This document shows, piece after piece, positions 7,634 through 16,325 of a stretch of 64,000 bases of DNA (the first letter of the stretch is position 1; each line of letters opens with the position of its first letter). The position numbers and the translations under genes are program-made. The notes under the pieces were generated by a model that had not been told where the DNA came from, ran no database searches, and saw nothing but the letters and a program-made list of their open reading frames with translations. The stretch is from Accumulibacter phosphatis (GTDB lineage: Bacteria; Pseudomonadota; Gammaproteobacteria; Burkholderiales; Rhodocyclaceae): contig NC_013194.1 of NCBI RefSeq assembly GCF_000024165.1, positions 62,001-126,000 on the forward strand. The letters are read 5' to 3'.

Positions 7634-9172
7634 GTGTCTTCCGATTTCGTAGCCGCGATTGACCTGGGTTCGAACAGCTTCCACATGATTGTTGCCCGTA
7701 TCGCCAATGGACGGGTGCAGGTTCTCGACCGCCTGCGCGAGATGGTTCAATTGGCTGCGGGCCTCGACAGTCGCAACCGCCTGTCGCCACAGTCGCAGCA
7801 GCGGGCGCTCGACTGCCTGGCGCGCTTTGGCCAGAGACTACGCCACATTCCGCCAACCCGCGTGCGCATCGTCGGCACCAACACCTTGCGACAGGCGCGC
7901 AACAGCGCCGAGTTCGTGGCCCGCGCCGAGCAGGTTCTCGGCCACAAGGTCGAGATCGTCGCCGGCCAGGAGGAGGCGCGGCTGATCTACCTCGGTGTTG
8001 CGCACAGCGTCGGCGACGTGCCCGGGCAACGTCTGGTGGTCGACATTGGCGGCGGTAGCACCGAGCTGATCATCGGCGAGCAGTTCGATCCCCTGCATCT
8101 GGCGAGCCTGCGCATGGGCTGCGTCAGCATCAGTCGCCATTGTTTTGGTAACGGTCGAGTGACCGCGGGCCGCCTGCGCGAGGCGGAATTGCTTGTCCAG
8201 CTGAATCTCGAACCAGTGCGCGAGGAATACCTGGCGCGCGGCTGGGAGGTGGTGACCGGTGCGTCGGGGTCGATCAAGGCGATCCAGGATGTGGTCGTCA
8301 GCGAAGGCTGGTGTCGCGAGGGAATCAGTCTCGACGCCCTGCGCCGACTGCGCACGGCACTGCTCGAAGTGCGCGACACGGCCGAAATCGCCAGTCGCTG
8401 GCAACTCGACCCCGCGCGCGCGCGCGTCTTCTTCGGTGGCTTCGTCATCCTGCACGGTCTGTGCGAGACGCTCGGCGTGCAGCAGCTCGAGGTCTCGGAA
8501 GGCGCTTTGCGCGAGGGCCTGATCTATGACCTGCTGGGCCGCATCCGGCACGAGGATGTGCGCGACCGAACCATCGCCGATGTCATCGGTCGCTTCGGCC
8601 TCGATGAGGCTCAGGCCGGGCGAGTCAGCGGCACGGCGCTGGAACTGCACCGACAGGTACGCGCGAAATGGCAACTGACCGGCAAGGAAGCGCGGCACGT
8701 TCTCGAACGGGCCGCCCGCCTGCACGAGATCGGCCTGTTGCTGACCCACGACCAGTATCACAGGCACGGCGCCTACGTGCTGGAGCATTCCGACCTGCCC
8801 GGTTACTCGCGCGACGATCAGCGTTTGCTGTCGGCCCTGGTCGGGCGCCACCGGCGGTCGTTTCCGGCCGATGCGTTTTCCCATCTGCCAAAGGACTGGG
8901 CGCGGCCGGCACGCCGCCTGTGCGTTCTCCTGCGTCTGGCGGTGGTTCTCCACCGGGGTCGCAGCAGCGAGCCGTTGCCCGCGATCAGCCTGCGCGTCGA
9001 CCGGCAGCGACTGGTTCTGCGCCTTCCGGCGGGCTGGCTGGACCAGCACCCACTGACGCGTGCCGATCTCGAGATCGAAGCCAGGCAACTTCGCAAGGCC
9101 GGCTTCGATCTCGAGATCGGCCGCAGTGGACCGGTGACGCTGCCGCCGGCACCGGCCGCGGGCTTGCCATGA
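7634..9172 (+). CDS. ppx: Exopolyphosphatase / guanosine pentaphosphate phosphohydrolase (Ppx/GppA family)
   Basis: Ppx releases terminal phosphate from long-chain polyphosphate; GppA paralogues hydrolyse pppGpp. The product is 512 residues, the expected size for a full-length enzyme. The ASKHA-type phosphatase domain opens with AAIDLGSNSFHMIVARI (phosphate-binding loop 1). It contains VVDIGGGSTELIIGEQ near residue 135 (loop 2) and the GASGSIKAIQ segment. The C-terminal half is an HD-like helical domain with LHEIGLLL and HGAYVLEHSDLPGYSRDD. A GTG start at 7634 is chosen because AAGGAG lies 7 bp upstream and the product then begins SSDFVAAIDLGSNS, as in the family. If the host is a polyphosphate-accumulating bacterium, this gene is central to phosphate release. 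Ppx and GppA cannot be separated by sequence inspection alone. Confidence 0.9.
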   Translation: MSSDFVAAIDLGSNSFHMIVARIANGRVQVLDRLREMVQLAAGLDSRNRLSPQSQQRALDCLARFGQRLRHIPPTRVRIVGTNTLRQARNSAEFVARAEQVLGHKVEIVAGQEEARLIYLGVAHSVGDVPGQRLVVDIGGGSTELIIGEQFDPLHLASLRMGCVSISRHCFGNGRVTAGRLREAELLVQLNLEPVREEYLARGWEVVTGASGSIKAIQDVVVSEGWCREGISLDALRRLRTALLEVRDTAEIASRWQLDPARARVFFGGFVILHGLCETLGVQQLEVSEGALREGLIYDLLGRIRHEDVRDRTIADVIGRFGLDEAQAGRVSGTALELHRQVRAKWQLTGKEARHVLERAARLHEIGLLLTHDQYHRHGAYVLEHSDLPGYSRDDQRLLSALVGRHRRSFPADAFSHLPKDWARPARRLCVLLRLAVVLHRGRSSEPLPAISLRVDRQRLVLRLPAGWLDQHPLTRADLEIEARQLRKAGFDLEIGRSGPVTLPPAPAAGLP

Positions 9173-9274
9173 CCGTCGGCAATGACCGCCTGTGCAGTGC
9201 ACCAGTCACCTTTTCGTCCCTGACCAGGGCTGGCATCGTAACGGCACACCGGCCGTGACGCGCGGGTCGCGGTG

Positions 9275-10513
9275 ATGCGATTTCTCGCCTGGCTGGCTGC
9301 ATCCCTGCTGCTGTCGCTGCTCGTCGTCTTCTTTCTGCTGGTCGCCGCGCTTGAGCCAGCGCCCCTGGTTACCCGTGGCGAGACGATCTCGCCCGCGTCG
9401 ATTGCGCAGGCCAAACTTCTCTTGGCCAGGAACGATCCGCGCCGACTGGCGCGCGGCGATGAACGAACGGCAGATCTCCCGGCGGCGTTGATCGATGATG
9501 GCGTCAATCACCTGGCGAACCGGCTGTTGCACGGACGTGGTGCCTTCGTCATGGGCGAGGACTCGGCGCAGATCCGCCTCAGCGTCCGCGTTCCCGGTCT
9601 GCCCGGACCCCGTTTTCTGAACCTTGGCGCGGTCTTCAAGGAAGCCGAGGGGGAACCGCATGTCGCCTCGGCGACCCTGGGTTCGTTGCCCGTTCCGGCC
9701 GCGCTGATCGAGCTGCTGATGGCCTCGGCGATCAAGCTTGCCGGTTTTGGAGACGACTGGCAGCTGGCCCGACAGAGCATCCGGCGGTTGATGTTCGAGC
9801 CCGGGCGGGGCGTCGTGGTCATCACCTACGTCTGGGAACCAGAAATCCTCGATCGTGCGCTGGCGCTGGCCTTTACGCCCGAGGATCTGCTCCATCTCGA
9901 AGCCGCCCAGCGAGCCCTGGCGGGCCTTCTCGATCACCACGGGCCGCGCGCGCGCGTGCCCCTGCCGGAAATTCTCGGCACCCTCCTGGCGCACACCGGC
10001 GACGGATCCCTTGTGCAGCGTCGTGCGGCACTACTGGTTTTGGCCACGCACCAGTCGGGACAGAGCCTGGTCAGGCTGTTGCCGCAGGCGAGGCAATGGC
10101 CACGCCCACGACCCGTCAAGCTGATCCTGCTCGGCCGCGGCGACAGCGCCCAGCATTTCGCCATTTCAGCCGCCCTGGCTGCCTGGGCCGGCGAGCCGGC
10201 GGCCAACGCCATCGGCGTCTACAAGGAAGTCGAGGACGCGCGCCATGGCAGCGGCTTCTCGTTTGCGGATCTTGCCGCGGATCGTGCCGGTACCCGTTTT
10301 GGACAACTGGTTGCCGACGCGTCGCCACGCCTGAACGCTGCACTGGGAAGAACGCTGACCGATGCGGACCTGGCGCCAGCGCTTGGCGGGCTTCCGGAGT
10401 ATCTGTCGGAAAGCGAGTTCCAGCGGCGTTTCGGCGGCAGCGGCAACGCCGCCTATGCGCAGGTAATGGCCGAAATCGAGCGTCGCCTGGCGGCCCTGCC
10501 GCTGTATCGCTGA
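9275..10513 (+). CDS. Hypothetical membrane-anchored/exported protein
   Basis: A 412-residue protein with one N-terminal hydrophobic segment (residues about 3-25, LAWLAASLLLSLLVVFFLLV), acting as a signal anchor or uncleaved signal. The large polar remainder is therefore predicted to be periplasmic. The body has no motif I recognise. Near residue 285-400 it has HFAISAALAAWAGEPAANA, then FADLAADRAGTRFGQLV. It follows ppx by about 100 bp on the same strand. GTG at 9272 immediately precedes the ATG at 9275, and either could be used. I infer a conserved hypothetical protein of this bacterial group; the function is unknown. Confidence 0.65.
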   Translation: MRFLAWLAASLLLSLLVVFFLLVAALEPAPLVTRGETISPASIAQAKLLLARNDPRRLARGDERTADLPAALIDDGVNHLANRLLHGRGAFVMGEDSAQIRLSVRVPGLPGPRFLNLGAVFKEAEGEPHVASATLGSLPVPAALIELLMASAIKLAGFGDDWQLARQSIRRLMFEPGRGVVVITYVWEPEILDRALALAFTPEDLLHLEAAQRALAGLLDHHGPRARVPLPEILGTLLAHTGDGSLVQRRAALLVLATHQSGQSLVRLLPQARQWPRPRPVKLILLGRGDSAQHFAISAALAAWAGEPAANAIGVYKEVEDARHGSGFSFADLAADRAGTRFGQLVADASPRLNAALGRTLTDADLAPALGGLPEYLSESEFQRRFGGSGNAAYAQVMAEIERRLAALPLYR

Positions 10514-10556
10514 TCGGCTGCCCTGTGCGCCCGTGGCCACCCTCGGCGCGTGCTGC

Positions 10557-11756
10557 TCAGCGCACCCGTCGACCGGCAAGCAGGAACCACAGATAAGCGG
10601 CGAGCTGTGCTCCCAGCAAGGACAGGAGAGCGTTCCGGTGAGCCATGGCGGCCGTTTGTCCCTGCGCCTGCAGCAGGTCGATCAAGAGCCCGAGCCCCCA
10701 CTGGACGCCGAAGGCGCCAACGAAGACCATCAGGTTGAATGCCGTGTTGGCGCGGCCGGATAGCGCCACAGCAAAGCCGGCGGCCGCCTGCGAATAGGCG
10801 AGCGTGCCAAAGCTCGAGAAGCTGCCATAGGCGATCCACAGGAGGTGGGTGTGTTCGACGGCCTGGGTGACGATCAGGGCGAGCGTCAGTAGCGAAAGGC
10901 CGAGTCCGGCAGCGAGCAACATCAGCGGCTTGATGCCGCGCCTGGCCAAGCCGGTGGCGAGGAGGCCAATCAGGAGATAGGCAATCAGCATCGCCGCGCT
11001 CATCCCCGCCATATGGTCGGCGGCGACCGCGCGCGCGTAGCCGTTCACCTGCATCAGCCAGGAAACCGACCACAGGCTCTGCACGGCCATAAAGCCCCCG
11101 ACCAGCGTCAGTCCAAGAGGCGCGAAGCGCCAGAAATGGGCGCTGGCGAAGACCTGCCTGACGCCGGCCCACTGCGCCGCGAGCGGTTCCGGCTTTGCGC
11201 CGTCCGTGCGTTCGGGGACGCTGAGGAACAGCCAGATGGCAACCAGCAGGGTCAGGCCGGCCAGTCCGACGAAGATCTCGCGCCAGCCGGCTACCTGCAA
11301 GGCTGCTTCCAGCGGTGCCGTCGCAGCGAGCGCTCCGAGACCGCCGGAGGTCATGATCCAGCCGGTCAGCGATGCCTGTCGGTCGGCCGGGAACCACAGC
11401 GAAAACGCTTTGAAGGCGGCCATCAGACACGCCGAAACGCCCAGCCCGATCAGCGCACGCGAGAAGGCCAGGTCGCCGATGCTCTTGCCGATGGCGAACG
11501 TCGCGGCACCGGTAGCGGCAATCAGGAGCAGCCCCGATTCGACCCGGCGCGCGCCGAAGCGGTCGAGCAACATCCCCAGCGGCAGCTGGGCGGCGGCGAA
11601 GGACAGGAAGTAGGCGCTGGTCAGCAGGCCCAGGCTGCCGGCGCCAAGTGCCAGTTCGGCAGTCAGTATCGGCCCGATAACGGCGTTAGCCGTCCGGTAC
11701 AGATAGGACAAGAAGTAGGCGCCTGCGAAGGGCAGGAATAGTTTCAGCCAGAGCAT
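10557..11756 (-). CDS. Major facilitator superfamily transporter
   Basis: A 399-residue polytopic inner-membrane protein with about 12 hydrophobic segments. It has the MFS signature between the second and third segments (GMLLDRFGARRVESG, residues about 60-75) and a second-half GLLATGLARRGIKP loop. It therefore fits the standard 6+6 MFS fold and probably exchanges a small solute by proton symport or antiport. The substrate cannot be read from the sequence. It lies 24 bp downstream of the ROK kinase gene and is probably co-transcribed, so import of a sugar phosphorylated by that kinase is a plausible inference. It converges on the exported hypothetical gene with a 43-bp gap. Confidence 0.85.
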   Translation of the reverse strand: MLWLKLFLPFAGAYFLSYLYRTANAVIGPILTAELALGAGSLGLLTSAYFLSFAAAQLPLGMLLDRFGARRVESGLLLIAATGAATFAIGKSIGDLAFSRALIGLGVSACLMAAFKAFSLWFPADRQASLTGWIMTSGGLGALAATAPLEAALQVAGWREIFVGLAGLTLLVAIWLFLSVPERTDGAKPEPLAAQWAGVRQVFASAHFWRFAPLGLTLVGGFMAVQSLWSVSWLMQVNGYARAVAADHMAGMSAAMLIAYLLIGLLATGLARRGIKPLMLLAAGLGLSLLTLALIVTQAVEHTHLLWIAYGSFSSFGTLAYSQAAAGFAVALSGRANTAFNLMVFVGAFGVQWGLGLLIDLLQAQGQTAAMAHRNALLSLLGAQLAAYLWFLLAGRRVR

Positions 11757-11780
11757 GGATTGGTCAGGAGTCCGGTTGTT

Positions 11781-12719
11781 TCACGCCTCGTCCCACAGCC
11801 ACGCGGCCCCGCGCACGCCGGAGGAGTCCCCATGCACGTTGGGCAGCAGGCGGGTGCGCACCTCGTCGGAGAAGACGTGCGCTGTCCACAACATCGGCAC
11901 GCTTCGATACAGGCGCTCAAGATTGGAAAGGCCGCCGCCAAGCACGATCACGTCCGGGTCCAGGATGTTGATCACTTGGGCCAGCGCCTTCGCCAGGCGC
12001 CGTTCGTAGCGCTGCAGTGACGCATTGGCAGCAAGGTCACCGGCGCCGGCGCGAGCGCCGACGGCTTCGGCAGTCAGCGATTCCCCGTGGTGGCGCCAGT
12101 GGTCCAGGCTGAGCGCGGGACCGGAGAGCCACGTTTCGACACAGCCCGAACGCCCGCAGTAGCACGCTGGTGGCGGCAGGCCTTCCTCTTCGGCCGACGG
12201 CAGCGGATTGTGGCCCCATTCCCCGGCAATCCGGTTAACCCCGGTCAGTACCCGCTGATTGACGACAATTCCCCCGCCGACACCGGTGCCGAGGATGACC
12301 CCGAAAACGACCTCCGCACCTCGTCCAGCACCATCGATCGCTTCCGAAAGGGCAAAGCAGTTGGCGTCGTTGGCCAAACGTACTTCGCGCTGCAGCAGCC
12401 TCTGAAGGTCGTCCCGCAGTGGTCTGCCGATCAGGCAGGTGGAGTTGGCATTCTTGATGTGACCGGCCGCAACGGATTCGGTACCGGGAATTCCTATCCC
12501 GACGCTGCCTCGCCCACCGAGATCGTCTTCGGCGGCAGCAACCAGTTCCGTGACGACCCTGATTGTCGCCAGGTAATCGCCTTGCGGGGTCGGACGACGG
12601 CGCCGCCGCAGCACGTTCCCGGACTCGTCGAGAGCGACGAGTTCGATCTTCGTACCGCCGAGGTCAATCCCGATTCGTAAGCGTCTGAACAATCTCGTTC
12701 TCGTGCGCTGCGTGGCCAT
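11781..12719 (-). CDS. ROK-family sugar kinase (fructokinase/N-acetylhexosamine kinase type)
   Basis: ROK kinases phosphorylate hexoses such as fructose, mannose, glucose or N-acetylglucosamine with ATP. The 312-residue product begins with the phosphate-1 loop IGIDLGGTKIELVALDE. It contains EWGHNPLP (sugar-binding E and H) and the zinc motif CYCGRSGCVETW near residue 180. The C-terminal adenosine motif is INILDPDVIVLGGGLSN. An ATG at 12719 (MATQRT) gives a family-like N-terminus. The frame stays open upstream to 12782 but that part is not conserved. There is no N-terminal helix-turn-helix, so this is an enzyme rather than a ROK repressor. Exact sugar specificity is unknown. Confidence 0.88.
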   Translation of the reverse strand: MATQRTRTRLFRRLRIGIDLGGTKIELVALDESGNVLRRRRRPTPQGDYLATIRVVTELVAAAEDDLGGRGSVGIGIPGTESVAAGHIKNANSTCLIGRPLRDDLQRLLQREVRLANDANCFALSEAIDGAGRGAEVVFGVILGTGVGGGIVVNQRVLTGVNRIAGEWGHNPLPSAEEEGLPPPACYCGRSGCVETWLSGPALSLDHWRHHGESLTAEAVGARAGAGDLAANASLQRYERRLAKALAQVINILDPDVIVLGGGLSNLERLYRSVPMLWTAHVFSDEVRTRLLPNVHGDSSGVRGAAWLWDEA

Positions 12720-13256
12720 GAGGCGCGCCTTTCCTCTTGCGGCCATCCCGGATCCTTGCAGGGGGCAGTATGTGACCCACACGGCTGATGAACTGGGCTA
12801 TCATGGACAGGTTATGGTTGCGGAGCGACGGACTATAACAACATTGCTTGAAGCTGTCCCCCATGTGGTCACGCTGATACTGAGTAGCGGCATCGACATC
12901 GCGCGCGGTACGATCGGCTTTTTGGGCTTGACCTTGGAGGAGAGTTAGTCGTCCGGATGTCCGCACCAGGAAGGTCGCCGATCTGGTGCGTGAGCTGGAG
13001 GGATGGAGCATCAGGATCGTCGTTTCTCATGCATGGGCATATCCTGACGATTTGGCCAACGAATATGGTTTATCACGTGGAATCGTCGATGCTGCACATC
13101 TGCTGGACGGTTTGGTTCTCTCTGTCCGGCTCAACGAACTTAGGCTTGAATCTCATGCGGAATCTCGCTCGCTCTACCGTGCTGACATGCCTTTCTTGCC
13201 GCCATCCCAGCCAGCCCTGATGCCGGCTTCACAGTATTTCGCCCGCAGGAGGAAAA
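12720..13256. other. Intergenic region at the boundary of the polysaccharide locus
   Basis: The region separates the divergent ROK gene from wbpB and should contain both promoters. An open frame without an ATG runs from about 12935 to 13160. It encodes a VADLVRELEGWSIRIVVSHA-like stretch that reads like protein but matches nothing I know, so it may be a gene remnant. A strong AGGAGG at 13247-13252 belongs to wbpB. Confidence 0.4.
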
Positions 13257-14315
13257 ATGCGCAACTACCCCACCATCACCGGCCGGAAGATCCGCCTGGC
13301 GCTTGTCGGATGCGGGCGAATCGCGGCCAATCACTTCGCGGCGATGGAGCAGCACGCCGAAGATGTTGAAATCGTCGATGTTTGCGACGTTGACCGCAAC
13401 GCGCTCGACAAGGCTGTCCAGCGGACTCTTGCCCATGGACACCTTAGCATGACCGAAATGCTCAAGGCGAGCACGGCGGACCTCGTCGTGCTCACGACGC
13501 CCAGTGGCCTGCATCCGGAGCAGACGATTGAAATCGCGGAATCCGGGCGCCATGTGATGACCGAAAAGCCGATGGCCACGCGCTGGCATGATGGCCTGCA
13601 CATGGTCAAGGCTTGCGACGAAGCCGGCGTGCGGATGTTTGTCGTCAAGCAGAATCGGCGTAACGCCACCTTGCAACTCTTGAAGCGTGCCGTCGAGCAG
13701 AAACGGTTCGGACGCATCTACATGGTCAATATCAACGTCTTCTGGACGCGGCCACAGGAATACTACGACAGCGCCAAATGGCGCGGCACCTGGGAGTTCG
13801 ACGGCGGCGCGTTCATGAATCAGGCAAGCCACTATGTCGATCTGCTCGACTGGCTGATTGGCCCCATCGAGAGCATTCAGGCCTACACGGCCACATTGGG
13901 ACGGGATATCCAGGTCGAGGACAGCGGCGTGCTCAGTGTCCGCTGGCGTTCCGGTGCGCTGGGCTCGATGAACGTCACCATGCTGACCTACCCGAAGAAT
14001 CTCGAGGGCAGCATCACGATACTCGGGGAGAAAGGCACAGTCCGCGTCGGCGGCGTTGCGGTCAACGAGATCCAGCACTGGGATTTCGCCGAGAAGATGC
14101 CTGAAGATGATAAAATTTCCGCCGCAAACTATGAAACCACATCCATCTATGGCTTTGGCCACCCGCTCTATTACGACAACGTGATCAAGGTCATGCGCGG
14201 TGAAGCGGAGCCGGAAACCGATGGCCGCGAAGGCCTCAAGTCGCTCGAAACACTGATTGCGGCGTACCTCGCTGCCCGTGACGGCAAGCGAGTTGCGCTG
14301 CCTCTGGATTACTGA
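13257..14315 (+). CDS. wbpB: UDP-N-acetylglucosaminuronate 3-dehydrogenase (WbpB/WlbA-type, Gfo/Idh/MocA)
   Basis: WbpB/WlbA oxidises C-3 of UDP-GlcNAcA to the 3-keto sugar using NAD+, the step before transamination by WbpE. The 352-residue product has the Rossmann motif LVGCGRIAANHFAAM near residue 14 and the Gfo/Idh/MocA E-K-P motif (MTEKPMATRW) near residue 102. The C-terminal substrate domain contains WEFDGGAFMNQASHYVDLLDW, which carries the catalytic lysine/histidine neighbourhood of the family. AGGAGG lies 4 bp before the ATG. The gene is followed 2 bp later by the WbpD-like acetyltransferase, which supports the pathway assignment. Other Gfo/Idh/MocA substrates are possible in principle, but the neighbouring genes make this reading strong. 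Confidence 0.85.
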   Translation: MRNYPTITGRKIRLALVGCGRIAANHFAAMEQHAEDVEIVDVCDVDRNALDKAVQRTLAHGHLSMTEMLKASTADLVVLTTPSGLHPEQTIEIAESGRHVMTEKPMATRWHDGLHMVKACDEAGVRMFVVKQNRRNATLQLLKRAVEQKRFGRIYMVNINVFWTRPQEYYDSAKWRGTWEFDGGAFMNQASHYVDLLDWLIGPIESIQAYTATLGRDIQVEDSGVLSVRWRSGALGSMNVTMLTYPKNLEGSITILGEKGTVRVGGVAVNEIQHWDFAEKMPEDDKISAANYETTSIYGFGHPLYYDNVIKVMRGEAEPETDGREGLKSLETLIAAYLAARDGKRVALPLDY

Positions 14316-14317
14316 AC

Positions 14318-14893
14318 ATGGTGCTCTCCATACACCCTTCTGCAATTGTCGATGAGGGCGCACAAATCGGCGATGGTAGCCGCGTCTGGCATTTTGCCCA
14401 CATTTGCGCTGGTGCCAGGATTGGCACAGACTGTTCCTTCGGCCAGAACGTCTTCGTCGGTAACGACGTAGCGATCGGCAACAACGTCAAGGTGCAGAAC
14501 AACGTTTCCATCTACGACGCCGTGCAGATCGAGGACGACGTCTTCTGCGGCCCAAGCATGGTGTTTACCAACGTGTACAACCCGCGTTCCGCGGTCACCC
14601 GCAAGGATGAGTATCGCCCGACGACAATAAAGCGGGGCGCGACTCTTGGGGCGAACAGTACGATCGTCTGCGGGGTAACGGTTGGTAGATTCGCCTTTGT
14701 CGCTGCGGGTGCGGTGGTGACTCGTGACGTCAAGCCCTATGCTCTGATGGCTGGTGTGCCGGCCAGACAGATAGGCTGGATCAGCAAGCATGGCGAGCGT
14801 CTACGGCTGCCCCTGGAGGGAGACGGAGTAGCGCAATGCCCGGTGACGGGTGAGACCTACAAGCTGACGGGGACGACGCTGGCGGTTGAATGA
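14318..14893 (+). CDS. wbpD: UDP-2-acetamido-3-amino-glucuronate N-acetyltransferase (WbpD/WlbB-type)
   Basis: The enzyme acetylates the 3-amino group of UDP-GlcNAc3NA with acetyl-CoA to give UDP-GlcNAc(3NAc)A. The product has 191 residues and is almost entirely left-handed beta-helix hexapeptide repeats: IHPSAIVDEGAQIGDGSRVW, then VFVGNDVAIGNNVKVQNNVS. The FTNVYNPRSAV loop seen in WbpD/WlbB is present. The C-terminus, VPARQIGWISKHGERL, is also characteristic of this group. It begins 2 bp after the wbpB stop, and its own stop overlaps the next gene by 4 bp, so the three genes are translationally linked. Confidence 0.88.
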   Translation: MVLSIHPSAIVDEGAQIGDGSRVWHFAHICAGARIGTDCSFGQNVFVGNDVAIGNNVKVQNNVSIYDAVQIEDDVFCGPSMVFTNVYNPRSAVTRKDEYRPTTIKRGATLGANSTIVCGVTVGRFAFVAAGAVVTRDVKPYALMAGVPARQIGWISKHGERLRLPLEGDGVAQCPVTGETYKLTGTTLAVE

Positions 14894-15960
14894 AGGTAGC
14901 GGTCATCGGCGGCGGGATCAACGGGGTCATGACCGCCTGGGCCTTCGCCCGGCGCGGCGACAGCGTAGACCTATTCGAAAAGGGCCGGCTGATGTCGGCC
15001 ACCAGCCACTCCTCCTCCAAGATGTTGCACGGCGGCTTGCGCTACCTCGAACACGGCCATCTGAGGCTGGTTCGCGAGGCACTCCAGGAGCGCTCTTGGT
15101 GGATCAGACAGGCGCCGGAATTTGCCAGACCGCTTGAGTTGCTGATTCCAATTTACCGGAACGGCGAGCGCGCCAAGTGGCTGGTCGGCGCAGGCATCAG
15201 GCTCTACGATCTGCTCGCAATCGGATCGGGGTTCCCGCGGGGCCGTTGGTACAGCGCCGACGAGGTGGTCGAACGCTTTCCCGGCTTGAAACGCGACGAG
15301 TTGCTGGGCGCCTACGGTTACTGGGATGCCCGTATGGATGACTACCGGCTTGGCCTGTGGGCAGCAGAAAGAGCCGGGGAATCAGGTGCCAGGCTCCACG
15401 AGTTCACCGCCGTGCTCAAGGTCCATCCGGCGACGGGAGAGGTTGCCCTGGACGGATCCAGTGCCCGTTACGACCGTATCGTCAACGTCGCCGGCCCCTG
15501 GGCGGAAACACTCCTCGCCAGGTCAGGCGTGGCAAGCGCCTACCGGCTTGACTTGATCCGTGGCAGCCACATCGTCGTGCCTGGCAAGCTCGAGCACGGT
15601 TGCGTTCTGCAGGTGCCGGGTGAGAAACGCATCCTGTTCGTTCTCCCGCACGGAGAAAACACCCTGCTCGGGACTACCGAAGTCAGCCAGGCCGACCCCG
15701 ATCATTGCCTGCCCAGCGATGAGGAAATCGACTATTTGACTACCAACTACAACCGTTGCTTTTTTGAGGTCGTTGCGCGTCAGGATATAATCTCAAGCTT
15801 CGCCGGAATTCGACCGATTGTTGCGAGCAAGACCGATTTTTCCGCGGCCAGCCGGGAATCGGTCATCGAGCGCCAAGGCAGGCTGATAAACGTCTTCGGC
15901 GGCAAGTGGACCACCTCGCGGGCCCTTGCCGAAGCAGTCGTCACGAAATCACAGTATTGA
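14890..15960 (+). CDS. FAD-dependent oxidoreductase of the glycerol-3-phosphate dehydrogenase (GlpD/DAO) family
   Basis: A 356-residue flavoprotein beginning with the dinucleotide-binding motif VAVIGGGINGVMTAWAFARR and the GlpD-like SSKMLHGGLRYLEHG segment near residue 45. A C-terminal FAD-contact region, GGKWTTSRALAEA, resembles GlpD. GlpD oxidises sn-glycerol-3-phosphate to dihydroxyacetone phosphate. However, this protein lacks the roughly 140-residue C-terminal domain of true GlpD (about 500 residues), so a different substrate is likely. Its start overlaps the wbpD stop by 4 bp, placing it inside the sugar-nucleotide operon. That suggests a role in precursor or substituent synthesis, for example a glycerol-derived decoration, but this is inference. 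Confidence 0.75.
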   Translation: MKVAVIGGGINGVMTAWAFARRGDSVDLFEKGRLMSATSHSSSKMLHGGLRYLEHGHLRLVREALQERSWWIRQAPEFARPLELLIPIYRNGERAKWLVGAGIRLYDLLAIGSGFPRGRWYSADEVVERFPGLKRDELLGAYGYWDARMDDYRLGLWAAERAGESGARLHEFTAVLKVHPATGEVALDGSSARYDRIVNVAGPWAETLLARSGVASAYRLDLIRGSHIVVPGKLEHGCVLQVPGEKRILFVLPHGENTLLGTTEVSQADPDHCLPSDEEIDYLTTNYNRCFFEVVARQDIISSFAGIRPIVASKTDFSAASRESVIERQGRLINVFGGKWTTSRALAEAVVTKSQY

Positions 15961-15968
15961 GAGAAACT

Positions 15969-16004
15969 ATGGAAGCTCACTTCATCGACCTGAAACAGCT
16001 ATAA
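15969..16004 (+). pseudogene. Vestigial first codons of an aminotransferase gene
   Basis: An 11-codon ORF, MEAHFIDLKQL followed by TAA, begins 9 bp after the preceding stop. Its sequence is what the N-terminus of a DegT/WbpE-type aminotransferase looks like (for example a start followed by FIDLK). The real aminotransferase domain begins some 830 bp downstream with the equivalent PFADLTTQQ. I read it as the residual start of the original gene, cut off by insertion or recombination of the antitoxin-PIN segment. It could also be a chance leader peptide. Confidence 0.45.
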
Positions 16005-16016
16005 GGAGACGTAGTC

Positions 16017-16325
16017 GTGCGTGCGGAGATTTTGATTCAACTAGGCCAAGCCAAATTGCTAAATCCACTCTACCTGAAGCCGGATGCACCCACCCATTAC
16101 CACATTGAAGTGCCTGATGATGCGCTCCTCGACGCTCGCGACTATCTTGAAGAACAGCCCCGGCCAGCCGATGTTGCAACAGTGCCCCCAGCCCGACCGG
16201 GCAGCTTGCAAGAGCGGCTGAACCAACTACTTGGTCCCCTGGCAAGAATAAGGCCCAGCGCAAGCATTGGGGATGATTATCAAACAGTTCAAGATGCAAT
16301 GGAGGAACGTTATTGTGGACGTTAA
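16017..16325 (+). CDS. Antitoxin-like protein upstream of a PIN domain
   Basis: A 102-residue acidic protein starting at GTG 16017, with AAGGAGA 8 bp upstream. I do not recognise a DNA-binding motif with certainty. Its 3' end (DDYQTVQDAMEERYCGR) overlaps the PIN-domain start by 11 bp, the usual antitoxin-before-toxin layout of VapBC-type type II modules. The size, the acidic C-terminus and the overlap fit an antitoxin that wraps the toxin with its C-terminal tail. The assignment rests on context rather than on a recognised family. Confidence 0.5.
   Translation: MRAEILIQLGQAKLLNPLYLKPDAPTHYHIEVPDDALLDARDYLEEQPRPADVATVPPARPGSLQERLNQLLGPLARIRPSASIGDDYQTVQDAMEERYCGR

Noticed and set aside
7838..9202. 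454-codon minus-strand open frame opposite ppx
   Set aside because: Shadow of the ppx coding frame with low-complexity Gln/Arg-rich translation and no family resemblance.
12986..13369. ORF with GWSIRIVVSHAWAYPDDLA-like sequence upstream of wbpB
   Set aside because: It would overlap the start of wbpB, lacks a good start and matches nothing recognised. Kept only as a possible remnant in the intergenic entry.
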